Shown here one piece after another: positions 31,601 through 43,986 of a stretch of 64,000 nucleotides of DNA; the stretch's first letter is position 1; the number at the start of each line of letters is the position of its first letter. The DNA is from Amia ocellicauda (taxonomy: Eukaryota > Chordata > Actinopteri > Amiiformes > Amiidae): NCBI RefSeq assembly GCF_036373705.1, contig NC_089851.1:58974850-59038849 (forward strand), read 5' to 3'. The position numbers were made by a program, and so were the translations under genes. The notes under the pieces were generated by a model that ran no database searches, had not been told where the DNA came from, and saw only the letters and a program-made list of their open reading frames with translations.

Positions 31601-33474
31601 ATATGAATGTTAAGGGATGGAATGCAACCAATATTGTTGTCATCAAAGGCAAAAGCATTACACTCATCTCTCAACATCTGTCTAACCGCTTGTTGTTGAG
31701 CCTCACTTAAGTGGTCCAAATTCACAGGAGGGTCCCACTTCTGAGTGCTTCCGCTACTGACATCAGCCTGCTCCTTCAATTTTGCTTCTTCAGGCTTAAA
31801 CAAATTGTCAGAGTGGTTGCATGTTTGTTCTTGCTGTTGTTCCTGATCATTTGCTGGTACCACTGCTGCTGGATACACTGCTTTCACTGTTTGTAGGTGG
31901 CCCAGGATAATGTGCTGGTCTAGTATGATGTCATGCTTTGTGGTATTTGCAATGGGGACAGGCACATAGATAGGACTCACCTCCCGAACAGCCACCAATG
32001 CTTCACTGATGAGGAGGCCTTCTGGAAGTGGACACAGCTCAGATGGGACAAAGAGCATCTCTTGGTCTTTATACAGCGCTCCTACATGTGCACGGGCATG
32101 GACAGGGGTAATCTGGTCTGCTGGCAGAACTACTCTCTTGCGTCCTGTTCTCGCAATGCCTGCATCATGTCTTACATCTTGGGTCTGCATGAGCCTCAAC
32201 ATGGATTCAGCGGTCTTCACTGGTACAGAAAACGCTGCACTCATCATCTGGATAACATCAGTTGTTGTTTTTGTTGCCCCCTTCCCTCGGTTTACTATCT
32301 CTTCAATTACATTGAAACCAATAATTGGATCTTCAGCCACATTTGAGTCACTTGATACTAAAATTGGAACTGTACGTGTCTCTGTCACAGTTAGATCACA
32401 GTCCAACTGAAATCTCACCTCAATCCAGCCAATGAAAGGTATCTCTGTTTGGTTAGACTGATCTTCAGTCTCTTTGTCGGTTGACTTCCACCGCAACTTC
32501 TCTTTTAACTCAATTGCTCTGAATATAAAGTTCTGAGCTGACTCTCTGGGCTCCTGGGATATATTCATCAGCTTGTGGAATAAATCAGATGAGCTGTCTT
32601 CCTTGTAGTGTCCTTTGAGTATGGTTTTCAATGTGCAAGAGAGTAAGTCCACTCTTGATCTCCAACATATCTCTGAGATGAAGTCCAGGGCTGACTGCAC
32701 GAATAACTGCCTCAATGATCTCGACTTCTGAATGTCCCTTTCGGAGTCCTGCTTCAATCTGGTGGACCAGGCTTGCATAGGACAGCTTGTCCTTCTGCCC
32801 TCCTGCTCCAATCTGTCCACAGATTCTGAACTCCCTCCGAAGAGTCACTTCTGGCACAGCGGCTGGTAGTGGCATTGATATTTCCTCCACTTTCATCACC
32901 CTGTTGCCGTTTGCTCTCATTTTATCTCCTAGTGCTTTGATCTCTTCTGCTAAAGTCTTGTGAGCCTGTTCTTAAGATTGCTGTAATTGGAGGTATTTGT
33001 CCTGTAAATCTTTCATCTGGGTGAGTTCTTCTGGTGGTGGTCCTACATCCATGACACCCTGCTTCCTCCCCTTGATGAATGCCAGGAGGTGTTTCAGAAA
33101 CTGGCAGACCTCTTCCTCCTCCTGCTTGTCCTCAATCTCCTCCAAAACTTTCTCTGCCATCCTAATAAGAGCTCGTCTGGTTTTAGTGAAGAAAACTGCA
33201 TCACTTTTTTCTGGGCACTTTAGGTATCGACAAATTTCAATAAGATTAGTTTTCTCCAGCTGTGGTAGAATTTCACTCACTTCATCTTGCAAATGCTCCA
33301 TTTTTTTTTTTTTTTTTTTTTTTTTGGTTGTTATTATTATTTTTGTTTCTTCTAGTGGGACTTTTTTTTTAATCTATTATATAGAAGCAGGTCCCCTTCC
33401 TCGTGGTGTTATCGTCTCTGAGTGAGAAGTAGTCTTTCTTCTAATTTACTTCTCCTGGCTGGCTCGCCATATTA

Positions 33475-33770
33475 TGTTGCATTTATAGAATTAAGAGAAC
33501 GGAGTCCATCCCGGTGCAACACATTTATTGTTTCTGTAAAACACAGAAAAAGGGTATTATTTTACTTATTCAGACTGCAGTTCTATCTTGCGTCTTCTTT
33601 GGACTTGTTTACTATTGCGTTACTGACGCATTTCAGTGAAAGAAGACATAACGCTCGCCACCTGCTGGTCGGAAGCTATAACAACGCAGTCTATTGTATT
33701 ATCCCAATTTAAAGGCCTGTACTATGGGGGTGCAATGTTTTTCATTAAGTTCAGCACACATAGTGCCACA
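33475..33770 (-). repeat. 5' LTR of the gypsy-type fossil
   Basis: This is the partner of 28301-28600. On the minus strand it begins TGTGGCACTATGTG and ends AATGCAACA, which gives the TG...CA ends usual for LTRs. Confidence 0.92.
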
Positions 33771-33960
33771 CATGCTTACACCCAACTACCTTCCCCACAG
33801 CAAGAACACACTCCTGCACAGAGACATACTCCTCTGTATTGATCCTCACCCCGTGTCTACAGGATCCCCTCCGCTTTGGGCCATAATGGCCCAAAAAAGA
33901 CCACCACAATAACCTAACAAAGGAACAATTAGAACTATTTAAAATCAAACATGAACAAAG
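33771..33960 (-). pseudogene. Tx1-type LINE ORF1, upstream part
   Basis: The minus strand reads GVRINTEEYVSVQECVLAVG then KVVGCKHV, which is the piece expected just before SASCMNRPVVIF at 28290. The two halves are separated only by the LTR element. Upstream of about 33960 the similarity fades. Confidence 0.65.
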
Positions 33961-34904
33961 AATAAAACAGTCTATAAACCTCTCGTGAGTCACCCCCACA
34001 ACGAGAGAGAGAGAGAGAGAGAGATTGTGTGAACAGAGCACTGCCCGAGCTGTAATACAACATGAAAAGAGCCGGTGCAGTGAAGCGATAATTACAATAA
34101 TGATTATTAAAATAGTTATATATTAATGATTTAATTGGAGTTATAATGGACAAGTCAAAAGGTTAAAATGATTGGCTCTATCTAGGTTTCAAGCCACACT
34201 GTTTGGGGGCCCAGTGCTGCTCTGGTGCCGCCACTCCAAGACTGAGAATGTTTAACCTGCAGCGCCACATAGAGGAGAGAAAAAATATCTTATAAAGTGT
34301 CCTCGACTGAGTATCTTTATTACTATGGTACCAGAATGATATGCAGTGAATAATATGAATGCAATGAAACTGAACACCAAAGTTTGATTTCTGATTGGCT
34401 TCTCCATATGTAATAATCAATACATATTGACAAACTGCGATAAAAGCCCAGCTTCAATAAACAGCCACTGGCATCGGTCCGCAGTGCTGCTGATGCAGAG
34501 GCTCTGTATTGAGGGACCGATAGACTCAAATAATAATGAACACAAAGTGCGACAGATTACAGTGGTTATTTCTTCCCATTACAGACACATAAGAAAGTGC
34601 ACAGACGGCTCACTCGGCATGTTGTTTTATTCTGCACATTCATTAGCCTGGCACTCGAGGGGCATTTAGTGACGTCATGTCACAGCACCGCAGCTCACCA
34701 GAGCAATCCCATCAGCCCCTGCGCTGGAAACAGCGGCTCTGTGTGCGGGTCTGATGGGTCTCTAAAGCTGCTGCTGCCGCTTCATGTCCTGAAACTGCGC
34801 TGGACCTGGGCTTGTGTAGCGCTGAGAGAGCCTGGGATTGTATAGTATTGCTATGGTAGGAGCACTCATGATTTCGTTGTACTGACGTTTTGTAGTCAAA
34901 CGTG
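33961..34904. other. Unassigned sequence with a GA microsatellite
   Basis: A (GA)n tract lies at 34003-34024. The rest shows no gene or repeat family I can name. The open frames are short and without recognisable motifs. Confidence 0.4.
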
Positions 34905-35555
34905 TGTAGATTGAAAGTGGACTCCTCACTTTCTCCATCCAAACAATGCGGGGAAGCAATAAAAAAGGCAAACAGCTTGTTAGGATATATTGTCAAAAGT
35001 GTAGAATTGAGAACAAGGGCAGTAATGTTCAGACTGTACAATGCACTAGTTAGAGCTCATCTGGATACTGTGTACAATTCTGGGCTCCACACTTCAAGAA
35101 AGATATTGCTGCTCTAGAGGCAGTTCAGAGGAGAGCAACCAGACTTATTCCAGGTCTGAAGGGAATGTCCAACTGAGAGACTGAGGGAACTGAACCTTTT
35201 CACCCTGGAACAGAGGAGACTACATGGGGACTTGGTCCAAGTCTTCAAAATCATGAAAGGCATTGACCACATCAAAGCAGAGGAGCTTTTCCAGATCTGC
35301 AGGGACACACACAACCGGGGACACAAATGGAAATTGGGCTTCAAGGCATTCAAAACGGAAAAAAGGAGACACTTCTTCACACAGAGAGTTGTCACAATCT
35401 GGAAAAAACTCCCCAGCGATGTGGTAGAAGCTGAAAAGTTGGGAACATTTAAAGTCAGACTGGATAGGATCCTTGTATCACTCAGTTATTAATGGACACC
35501 AAATGAACATGATGGGTCGAATGGCCTCCTCTCGTTTGTAAACTTCCTTATGACT
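34905..35555 (+). mobile_element. CR1/L2-type LINE, 3' end
   Basis: It encodes VDSSLSPSKQCGEAIKKANS, LLGYIVKSVELRTRAVMFRL and, after frame changes, LRELNLFTLEQRRLHGDLVQ and RHFFTQRVVTIWKKLP. These are the last part of the reverse transcriptase and the C-terminal region of the same LINE family as 14373-16175. The tail GGCCTCCTCTCGTTTGTAAA near 35530 is the family's 3' end. The 5' side is truncated, as usual for LINE copies. Confidence 0.85.
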
Positions 35556-37449
35556 GTCTGCCAAGTTTGTATGACCATAATCCTTATTGCTTGTAGGTCA
35601 TTTAATCAAGTTTCGTCCAAAGTGAATTGGCCAGCTCTGTGCCCAGTGAGAAACCGCCCTGGTACAGATGTACAGCCACACACCTCCCAGTAAGTCGTTT
35701 CTCTTCCTGTAAAAAGTCACAAGTCAAATCAGGTATAGCTTTTAAATGCAGAGGTTTCCATTTTCTCCTCCGTGGCAGTCTTGAAAGAGATTTAATTTCA
35801 GAATTGTTTTCAAACTTGAGGACAAATTAGGGGGAGTGATGGGGAAATTGCCCGGGGGGGTAATTTCACACAATGCTACATTCATGGGGTGTCTGGAAAG
35901 AGGAGGGTCAGTGGGGGCAGAAGACCAAGATCTCTCTGGTCAGTCGGTGGGGAGTGGACACACGCTTCATCTATTGGCTTTGAAGGGTCGATGGTGTGTT
36001 TCTAACATCTTGTTAGGCAGAATGCAGAATTAAACCTTTGAGAAATGGAATAAACCCTCTAAGATCTAGCCGGGGAAAGGAGCAGGGCCTCGTGCTTCCA
36101 TAAAGGCTTTCAAGTAATAATGCTTATTTTTTCCTCTCTCACACATGGCATATGGAACTGAAATAAAACTGCTATTTTTTCGAGTGGAGGCACTTGTATT
36201 GGAGAACAGTAGGTAACCTTTATTAACCACCAGACCAAGGTGCAAGCATGCATAACGGCATTAGGTATGTATTTCTGTGACGTGCACACGCCAGTGTGTT
36301 AGAACGTAATCATGGTATGGCTGGCACAGAGGGTCAAACTACCAATTTGTCTACACTTGTCCTTAAATATTTTTCCTCTATGAGATAGATGCCCCTTAAA
36401 AATTCAAATTGAACTGGCATATGTGCTGCCATGTTGCTTTCATGTCAGTTTATATAGCAAGACATACCTTTTTCCCATTTATGCCTGGTATAGGCAAGGC
36501 TTAACAAATTACTTAAATTTAAGGCCAAACTATTTTTGTGCAACAGGCCTATTTATATTTGGCTTAAATTTAAGTCTAAGATCCAAGTAAAATGTCAAAA
36601 AGCATTTAAGACCTTTTGTGCAAGCGGTCCCAGGACTGGCCCGTAGCCCCACCGCTTTCCTTCAGAGACCCCCTGACACTGTTAATTGTGAAGCCCCAAT
36701 TTTGGGCAGATTCACCCAATTCTAAATCTATTACTAAGTATGAATTCATAGGGAAACAATTTGTGATATGATGTTTTTTTTTTAAGCTGCGTAACTGATA
36801 TTTGTCTGAGATGATCAAAAGAAAAGGCGGAGGTGGGAAGGGACCTGTTCTGTTAATAATTGGGCTGTGTGAAGGGAGGGGCGATACATTTATATGTATT
36901 ATGTAGTATTTAAATATTGTGTATTATGTATAATGCTTTGGCATGCCAATAAAGCAAAATTGAACTTAATTGAGAGAATTTTACATTTCAGTTTATAAAT
37001 GACACGCTTTTGTTATGAACCGCAATGTTCTTGGTAGCTATGGATTCAGAGCAACTTCAGCTAAAATATGAATGCATGTGTAATTTACTTATATGGCACT
37101 ATTTAAGTGGAGAATGTGTAATACACTTTTATTAATTAAATTCATCATGATTCAGCCTGACTATAAGCTATTGTTTCCACTATTGTTATATTTATAATCT
37201 GTAGTTAAAACAACTAGGAATTTCAACTGAATTTTAGTGCTAAGCTACTTTTCTCCAGCCCAGTAAAGGTTAATAATATTAATAATTACTAATTGATTAA
37301 TTTGATCAAATAGAGGGGCTGTCAATGTGTAGAAGCAGTGCTGAGGCGTATAGTGCTGGAGCGTGTCATTGATGTAGAAAGTCATTGGTAAGAAGGGGCT
37401 GTTAGTTAGAGGGGGATTCAGTCAGAGGCTGCATATACTTTAGAGGACA
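35556..37449. other. Unassigned sequence, one LINE-like tail
   Basis: No gene is recognised. At about 36935-36975 the sequence GGCATGCCAATAAAGCAAAA followed by TTGAACTTAATTGAGAG resembles the 3' tail of an L1/Tx1-type fish LINE. CTTAAATTTAAG occurs twice as an inverted motif near 36515-36575. Confidence 0.45.
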
Positions 37450-39000
37450 CCAGTGGTGATCATGGTACTTTTTTAGAGATGATAATACTACTTGGAAAGT
37501 ATGACGCCTGCTTGAAACAACATCTCGCTGAATGCATTGAGAAAAGTAGGAAACTACACCAGTCTGGGGCAAGAGTCAGAGGTTCTTTAAGCACAAAAAT
37601 GCTACAAATACTGTCAATACAGTCATTAGCACAATTCAATGCATTATCCAGGAGACCACGTCAAGTGAAATTGAGGATGCTGGAATGTTCTCTGTCCAGA
37701 TCGGCACAACTCAGGACAACCAGTGCTCTGTCATTGTGAGGTATGTGACGGATGTCATACGTGAGAGGCTTGTGGCTGTTGTAAAGTATGAGGCATCCAC
37801 TGCACAGTATTTTGTCAAGTTGCTGACAGTAGTAGTCGTGGAAAAACTAAAATTGGACATGAGCAAGTGCATTGGTAATGCTATGGATGGAGCTTCCAAT
37901 ATACAAGGTAAATATAAAGGCATCTCTGCTCAGTTGTCCTCAAAGTCCCCCAATCATGTGCATGTGTGGTGCTATGCACACATCCTTCATCTGGATTTGG
38001 CTGAAACAACTGAAATCGTCATAGCAAGTAGTTCACTGTTTGCTCTCCTGACCGACCTTGCTGTGTTCATCCTTTGGTAGGATTCATGAAGGAATGTGTG
38101 GGAGAAGCACAGCCCGGACACGCGACACAGACGCCTCTCTCCAATCGGAGAGACATTCTGGTGGGCTAAAGATAGTGCTTTGAAGAAGGTCTTTGTGGTT
38201 GTGGCTGCACTGGAAAAACTGAAAGGCATTGCAAGAGACTTTGACACCATTAAGGCAGCTACTGACACATCTGTTAAGTGTGCAAATCATAAGATACAAG
38301 AACAGGATGAGGAGGCAGAGCTGGAGGAGAAAAACTTTGCCACAGAAAAACAAGCCTGGAGACATGGCACAAGATGAGGCTTTGACAGAAGCAGAGAGTG
38401 CCTATAAAGTCCACAATCAACTCATGGATACAGTCAGAGTATCCACAGGCGATTTCTAATTTATGGAACTCTATATGCTGACCTAGCCCTTCAGGACCCC
38501 AGAAACTTTGCCCAAGTCCTATCCAGTGGTCTGCCCAGACAACCCTTCAAGATCTCGGCAAATGATTGCTTATGATTGACAGCAGAGCATCTATCAACAA
38601 TGTGCAGTGTGAGCTGAGGAGCCTCGCTGAAAAGTGGAAAAGACTGAAAACCTCAGGATTGGAGCAATACATGACCAGGACAGTGGAGGATGGACCTGAT
38701 GAAGAAGAAAATGAGGTGGAAATTCTAAATAAAAGCTGCTCATCCTGCAAAGAGTGTCCACTGTGTTGTTACCAGATGCTGAGACCGTACAACTTGCTGA
38801 CTGATGCATATCCTATCATTGGCATTGGATATAAGTTTCTCCCTCTTAGTCACCCAGGTAGCTTGTGAGCAAAGTTTCTCTACCTCTAAGAGAAGCTTTC
38901 TTGCAAGAACACCTAGAGGCCTTCATTCTGACACCTCTGAGAAGCACATTTGAATGACCCTGAATAATGACATGGTGAACTGCAGAGAAGTGTGAGCTGC
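37450..39000 (+). pseudogene. hAT-superfamily transposase gene remnant
   Basis: Pieces in order on the plus strand are LLGKYDACLKQHLAECIEKS, TTQDNQCSVIVRYVTDVIRE, KLDMSKCIGNAMDGASNIQG with KYKGISAQL, HVHVWCYAHILHLDLAET, WWAKDSALKKVF, NVQCELRSLAEKWKRLKTSG, EQYMTRTVEDG and SCSSCKECPLCCYQMLRPYN. A last part (SVTQVACEQSF-like, about 38855) corresponds to the hAT dimerisation region. This layout is that of vertebrate hAT proteins of the DUF4371/ZMYM type. Several frame changes and stops (for example FIL-stop near 38078) show decay. No terminal inverted repeats were identified. Confidence 0.75.
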
Positions 39001-40603
39001 TGAGAAATATGTCCTACCTTATTGGAGGAGCAGTTTTTTCTGTAACTTGAGTTTCTGGTGTCTATGTTTCCTGGTCCACTGTGCTGTCTGTAGTTGTGCC
39101 GTCAGCTCTGTGAACTGTGGTAGAGCTGTCTGCTATGACCGAGTGAAGCCAGCCAGCCCTTCATGAAAGCCTGCCAGACACTGTTCTGTGGCTCAGTGAG
39201 TGTTCTAGCTGTTATACCATCCCTGTTTTATACTAGGCTTCAGATAAAGATGGGATGTTGTTCAACTCTTATAACAGTTTACCGAGTGTGTGTGTGTGTT
39301 CTGTAGTGCTCTGAAAATAGTACTGGTGTGTGAACGTGTGCGTCAGCGATGTGAAGCATCCACAGACCGGTTGTGGTGTGCCGGTCTCGGTCAAAGTCCA
39401 AGGCCTGTTTTCAGTCCCAGTCCATCCCTGTGGCCCACCCCTGGAACCTGACCCTGTCCTCTCTGGACCGGCACAGTGTCCTGCAGTGGGACTGTCCTGG
39501 CTTGCCCCCTAATGCACGCTAAACTGTGCAGACTATGAGTAAGGTAATTAACGTCAGTGTAGATGGAGACAGAGAAAAGTTGCCATGATTTGGTAATTCA
39601 GTATAATTTCAAAAGAACTATGCAACAGCAGTAGTACTAATACATGCACTAAACTGCCCAGTGTCAATATGGAGGCTGATTAATTCAATTTTCTAAGGTT
39701 TAATTTCAGTGCTCTTCTTGTTTTAATGTATATTTTAAGAAAACTGGTCCATCATTCTTTGGCAACCTAAAATCATACATTGGTCTTCACAGCCAGACCA
39801 ACAGCTGAGGTGGCTCTGAATTGTAAAGCTTATTCATTTCAGATAAGCCTGCAAGGTGTGTGAGAGCAGGCGGTGGGACTGTGGTTTCAGAGATCTTTAG
39901 AAAGATTTAATCATGACAATGAAGCGGTAGTAATGCATCTCTTGTCTTCAATAGAAACTAGTTTCCACAAAGTGCTGTCCCTGCTGCTCACCATTTTCAT
40001 TTCACTGTTCTCTTAGTCAAACCATTCAGTCAATTTAGTAACAGAGCAATGGTGGAGATCTGTTTCTAAGTCGTTGTTCTTTTTTTTAAGCTGACAAACT
40101 GAGGATGTGTCCCTGTTCTGCCCTGTCTCCAGACAGGGGATGTAGCGAGACAATGAGGGGTGTTCAAATGTCTCCACCTCTCTGTAACCTCTATCCTGCC
40201 TCCTCCGAAACTGACAAGCTCTACTTCACAGTAGAGGAGCAGAGGCCGACTGGACTCGAACTCCCTTGAAATTCCTCCCCGAAAGAGATTGTGAGTGACT
40301 CTGTGAGTGACTCTGTGTGTTAAAGCCTGATTTATGCTTCTGCGAAGATGCAATTAAGCGTCTCTGTGTAGCGATGAGGAGAAGTGTAGCTCGCTGAGGA
40401 GCCAATGTGCACCCCTTCAAAAGCTCAACGCGTTGCACGTCTCAGCAGTCCTGTGTGTCCAGCAAGCGCTGATTGGTTGAGCAGGGGTATTATGAGAGCC
40501 GCGATACAATCGCGCAGTGCTGGGGCGACTGGCGTACAATGAATGTCTGTAGGCGCTGCAGAAGGTCGACAATGTGGTGACGAAAGTATTTAAAATGCAT
40601 CTC
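39001..40603. other. Unassigned sequence, possible small DNA-transposon end
   Basis: No gene is recognised. At 40322-40350 the phrase 'agcctgatttatgcttctgc' resembles the end of Harbinger-type small elements in fish, but I could not find its inverted partner within the next several hundred bases. Confidence 0.35.
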
Positions 40604-40940
40604 TTTCGGAAGGGGGGGCTGCGGGGGATTTGACCTTTGACCTTAACTTGAGTTGAACTCGGGGGGGCTCCTTCCTAGGGGGTGGGGGGGTGCTTGTACC
40701 GCGTCACAGAATAATTACCATATTGATGGATTCCGAAGGAATGTGCAGGGTGGTGGGGGTCTTCAACTGTTTTCAAACCCTCCAAAAGATTTGTCTTTAA
40801 GCCAGACTGATTCTTTAGTAAAATAGCTACTTTTCTCTATACATGTGAAGCTCGAAAAGAGCACTATGTATACCCTTCAGATACTTTAGAAAACATAGAT
40901 ATGTTTCCCCTACGCTAGTGAAGATCCAAAAGAGTTGTAT
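40604..40940 (+). repeat. Left terminal inverted repeat of the 3.0-kb element
   Basis: It opens with G-rich sequence and TGACCTTTGACC, then ATTACCATATTGATGGATTC, and ends with GATTCTTTAGTAAAATAGC-type modules. It pairs with 43261-43608. Confidence 0.85.
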
Positions 40941-41050
40941 TTAAGTCCTCCCGATTTATTTAGTAGAATAGCTATTTTTCCCTACGCGAGTGAGGCTCCA
41001 AAAGAGCTCTATTAAAGCCCTCCCGATTCTTTAGTAACATAGATACTTCT
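40809..41050 (+). repeat. Four diverged modules of about 72 bp
   Basis: A module of the form 'gattctttagtaaaatagct ... tttccctacgcgagtga ... ctccaaaagagct' begins at about 40809, 40876, 40948 and 41024. The first two lie in the left inverted-repeat arm and the last two just inside it. The right arm carries only the matching two. Confidence 0.65.
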
Positions 41051-43260
41051 ACTTAAGCGAGATCCGCAAGGCTGCCTCTTCAACAGGGCCAAAGCGGTTA
41101 CCTCTTTCAAATGGACAAGGGTTATGTCGGTCTGGAGCTTTTTGAGCTAGTGGGGGTGGCGAGGACATGTCTACGTCTTTAGTAACCTCGGATCGGTGAA
41201 GAATTAGTATATTTGGGGGCGGAGTTGACAGGGCACTGAAGAAATAGCCTATCACGTTACAGTTTGGTTTGAAGAATTTAAATATTTGGGGGCGGAGCTA
41301 ACGGCACTGATGACAGGTGGGGTCTGTTTTCAATTTAAGAAGCGGCTCTGTTTACATTTGAGACGATGGGCCCCCCTAGCCAATTAAAACGCATCGCAGA
41401 TTCTCAGTCACCCGGCCAATAGTTTACTGATTATCTTTGAAACGTGAGCAGAAACAGCACCAGCACAATTCAGATTAATATTCTATACATTGAGCTGATG
41501 TAGCATCATTTTCATCCTTCCCACCTTGTGTATGTTATTAACAATAAAGAAGCATTTAATAAAATAGATATCTCTCTGATTCTTATCTTGTACAAAAACA
41601 TGTTCTTACCGGCTTGTGTCTCTCTCTGCTAAATCTGATTTCACTTTACTGTACAACTCGTACCCCAAATAACGTTCAAAATAAGTAAAGTAGTTAAAAA
41701 GACAAACGTTATGCACATCAACCTGTTCGATGTGTCCCTGTATACAAATTAAAGAAGTATTGTTTTAATGACCTCCTTGACTCCTGTACACTCTGAGTCA
41801 TCCAACGTTTTGCTAAAAAGGTCTGATCTGACCGTGCTGGGGAGAAATCGATGGGGGTGGAGAGTCCAGCTAAGAAAATAAAAAAAAGCTCCGGCCTCTG
41901 TGGAGAGCCGCCTGAAAAGCTGCGAGAAATGCGGCCCGTACATTCACAGCCCCTCTCTGATCTGAACCCCCTGACACAGATCCTCCAGAGCCGACCGGAC
42001 AGCACAATGTCACATTACAGCAGTGCAAATGCAGGGTGTCTGTCTAGTTAGTTAGATAGTTGTATGAATTCTCAGCATTGACACTGTTAAGGCTGTACAG
42101 AAACGCATGAGAACTGCAAGGTCTTGATGTTTTTATTTTTCCTTACTAAGGTATTATCATTTCCAGACAGGATCAGTAAACTAAAGGAAAATAAAATGAA
42201 ATGTTTGTGCTTTAAAAGATTAATTTCACTTTACATTTGTATTGATTTGTATTACAAATAACTTCAATAATAACTAAACTGACCACCCACCACCGCCTGT
42301 CTGTGAGCGCACTAAAGACAAATTAAACTTTCCAAATAGTGACATTAAAAATACACTAACTTGAAAGTGTAAAGATTGCATCTAAGAGGGGTTTAAAATT
42401 AAATGATTGAGATTTAACAGATTAGTAATTGTAAGAATAAGTAGCATCTTAATGGTTACCTTGAATTCAGGGCAACACAGTTAATGAACGGGCAGGGCTA
42501 TTAAGCCTGGTTGAACATTATTCAAAATACAACACTAGTGATCATCTGGTGCGTTACACAAATTGGGGGACAGGATTTCTCAGGCTTTAAGGGGGTTGAA
42601 CCACCGTCACACATCCCACAGCATAGGACACTGACTCTCGTACCCCGTCATCTGTCTGCATTACCCCTGAAATGAAAAGTACAGCCTCAACCACATCAGT
42701 TTTTCTGGTCTGTCAAGAAGTATGGTGCCATGTGTATCGCCTTCTAACAGCATGTTTAATAAAATCTTATTGATTTGTTGTTTTATTCAGCACATGTATT
42801 TTAAATCACATGAACACAGTTTTTATACTGGTGGACATATTTGGCTTTTGGGCCCGATGTACAAGCAATTTTTAAGCGGGATTTGACTTATCAGTAAAAT
42901 ACAGGCTAAAGACAAAGGTTCATTTTAACAAAGATCAAGATTTTATTTTATTTTATTGTTTTGGATTTATTCAACCTTAATCAAATGCATTATTATAAAT
43001 CACAATGCTGAATACAAACAGGGAGCTTATAACAAATACTCAGGGGGAATCTGCTTAGATTAGTACGTAATTTCAAATACCAAATATCTCAAACACATCA
43101 GAAATAACTGTTTACAAAGACTTTCCGTCTTTATGACATTAGTTGGCTGAAAAAGGTTTTCAAAGTAAGATAAAAGAAACAAATGCGTAACTTTAAATAA
43201 AAAAACAACAACATTTTACTCATTTGTGACAATAAAGAAAACTAAGTTGAGGCCCTAAAA
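41051..43260. other. Interior of the inverted-repeat element
   Basis: AT-rich in the second half, with no gene recognised. The short frames at 41718-42005 (minus) and 41851-42051 (plus) overlap each other and have no motif I know. Confidence 0.4.
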
Positions 43261-43608
43261 CTCTTTTGGATCTTCACTAGCGTAGGGAAAAATATCTATG
43301 TTTTCTAAAGAATCTGAAGGGTATACATAGCGCTCTTTTGGAGCTTCACACGTATAGAGAAAAATAGCTATTTTACTAAAGAATCAGTCTGGCTTAAAGA
43401 CAAATCTTTTGGAGGGTTTGAAAACAGTTGAAGACCCCCACCACCCTGCACATTCCTTCGGAATCCATCAATATGGTAATTATTCTGTGACGTGGTACAA
43501 GCACCCCCCACCCCCTAGGAAGGGGCCCCCCCACCTCCTAGGAAGCCCCCCCGACTTCAACTCAAGTTCAGGTCAAAGGTCAAACCCCCCACACCCCCCC
43601 TTCCGAAA
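43261..43608 (-). repeat. Right terminal inverted repeat of the 3.0-kb element
   Basis: This is the reverse complement of 40604-40940 with scattered differences. It holds an additional 'cctaggaag' C-rich repetition (about 43516-43556) not matched base for base in the left arm. Confidence 0.85.
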
Positions 43609-43986
43609 AAGTGCCCTATATTACTATTGTCATTCATAATTCCGTGCACATCATTCACATTTTGTCCCATTAAATGCTTATTTCGTGCTTGGCAATTTTG
43701 TGGACAAAAAGATAAATGTACTTTGTCTTCCGTGGATGGAATGAACACATGAGTATGCATTATTCTGTGCAATAGTCAACCTGTCACCAGCCATAAACCT
43801 AATACAGAAGAATTAGCATTCATGATCAAACAGGTGATTGATCAAGGCATTGTTCCAGAGAATTGGGTTTGCAACATATTCAAGATTGAATTCCAAAGAA
43901 AGTTAGAAACTTGCTGAATCAAGGAAAGGCAGACGAGAACTATAACAGGTGCAAATCTAATACAATAAATACTGATAATGAATATA

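Larger units (their letters stand above)
28301..33770 (-). mobile_element. Ty3/gypsy-type LTR retroelement fossil with both LTRs
   Basis: LTRs of about 300 bp lie at 28301-28600 and 33475-33770. On the minus strand a primer-binding-like TGGCGAGCCAGCC lies just inside the 5' LTR, and a purine tract (GAGGGGGAGAG, about 28601-28612) precedes the 3' LTR. Parts in order are gag-like (about 32590-33300), protease and reverse transcriptase start (31495-32450), RNase H (30978-31232), and integrase with HHCC and core (30135-30947) and C-terminal region (29117-30070). CATG flanks both ends as a short target duplication within the Tx1 ORF1. It is broken, with several breaks. The LTRs differ at roughly 3% of sites by eye, which suggests a fairly recent insertion. 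Confidence 0.9.
40604..43608. mobile_element. 3.0-kb element with about 340-bp terminal inverted repeats, family unknown
   Basis: The sequence from TTTCGGAAGGGGGGG at 40604 inward to about 40940 reappears in reverse complement at 43261-43608, ending CCCCCCCTTCCGAAA. The arms share long near-identical stretches, for example around ATAATTACCATATTGATGGA. About 2.3 kb of spacer separates them. No recognisable transposase, polymerase or integrase is present. Frames at 41049-41255 and 41718-42051 have no known match. It is probably a non-autonomous mobile element. I could not settle the flanking target duplication. Confidence 0.75.

Noticed and set aside
36600-36820. 70-residue minus-strand frame
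   Set aside because: Isolated, no motif, and the surrounding sequence looks non-coding.
40322-40440. Possible Harbinger-type small element
   Set aside because: Only one end phrase was seen; no inverted partner or target duplication was found.
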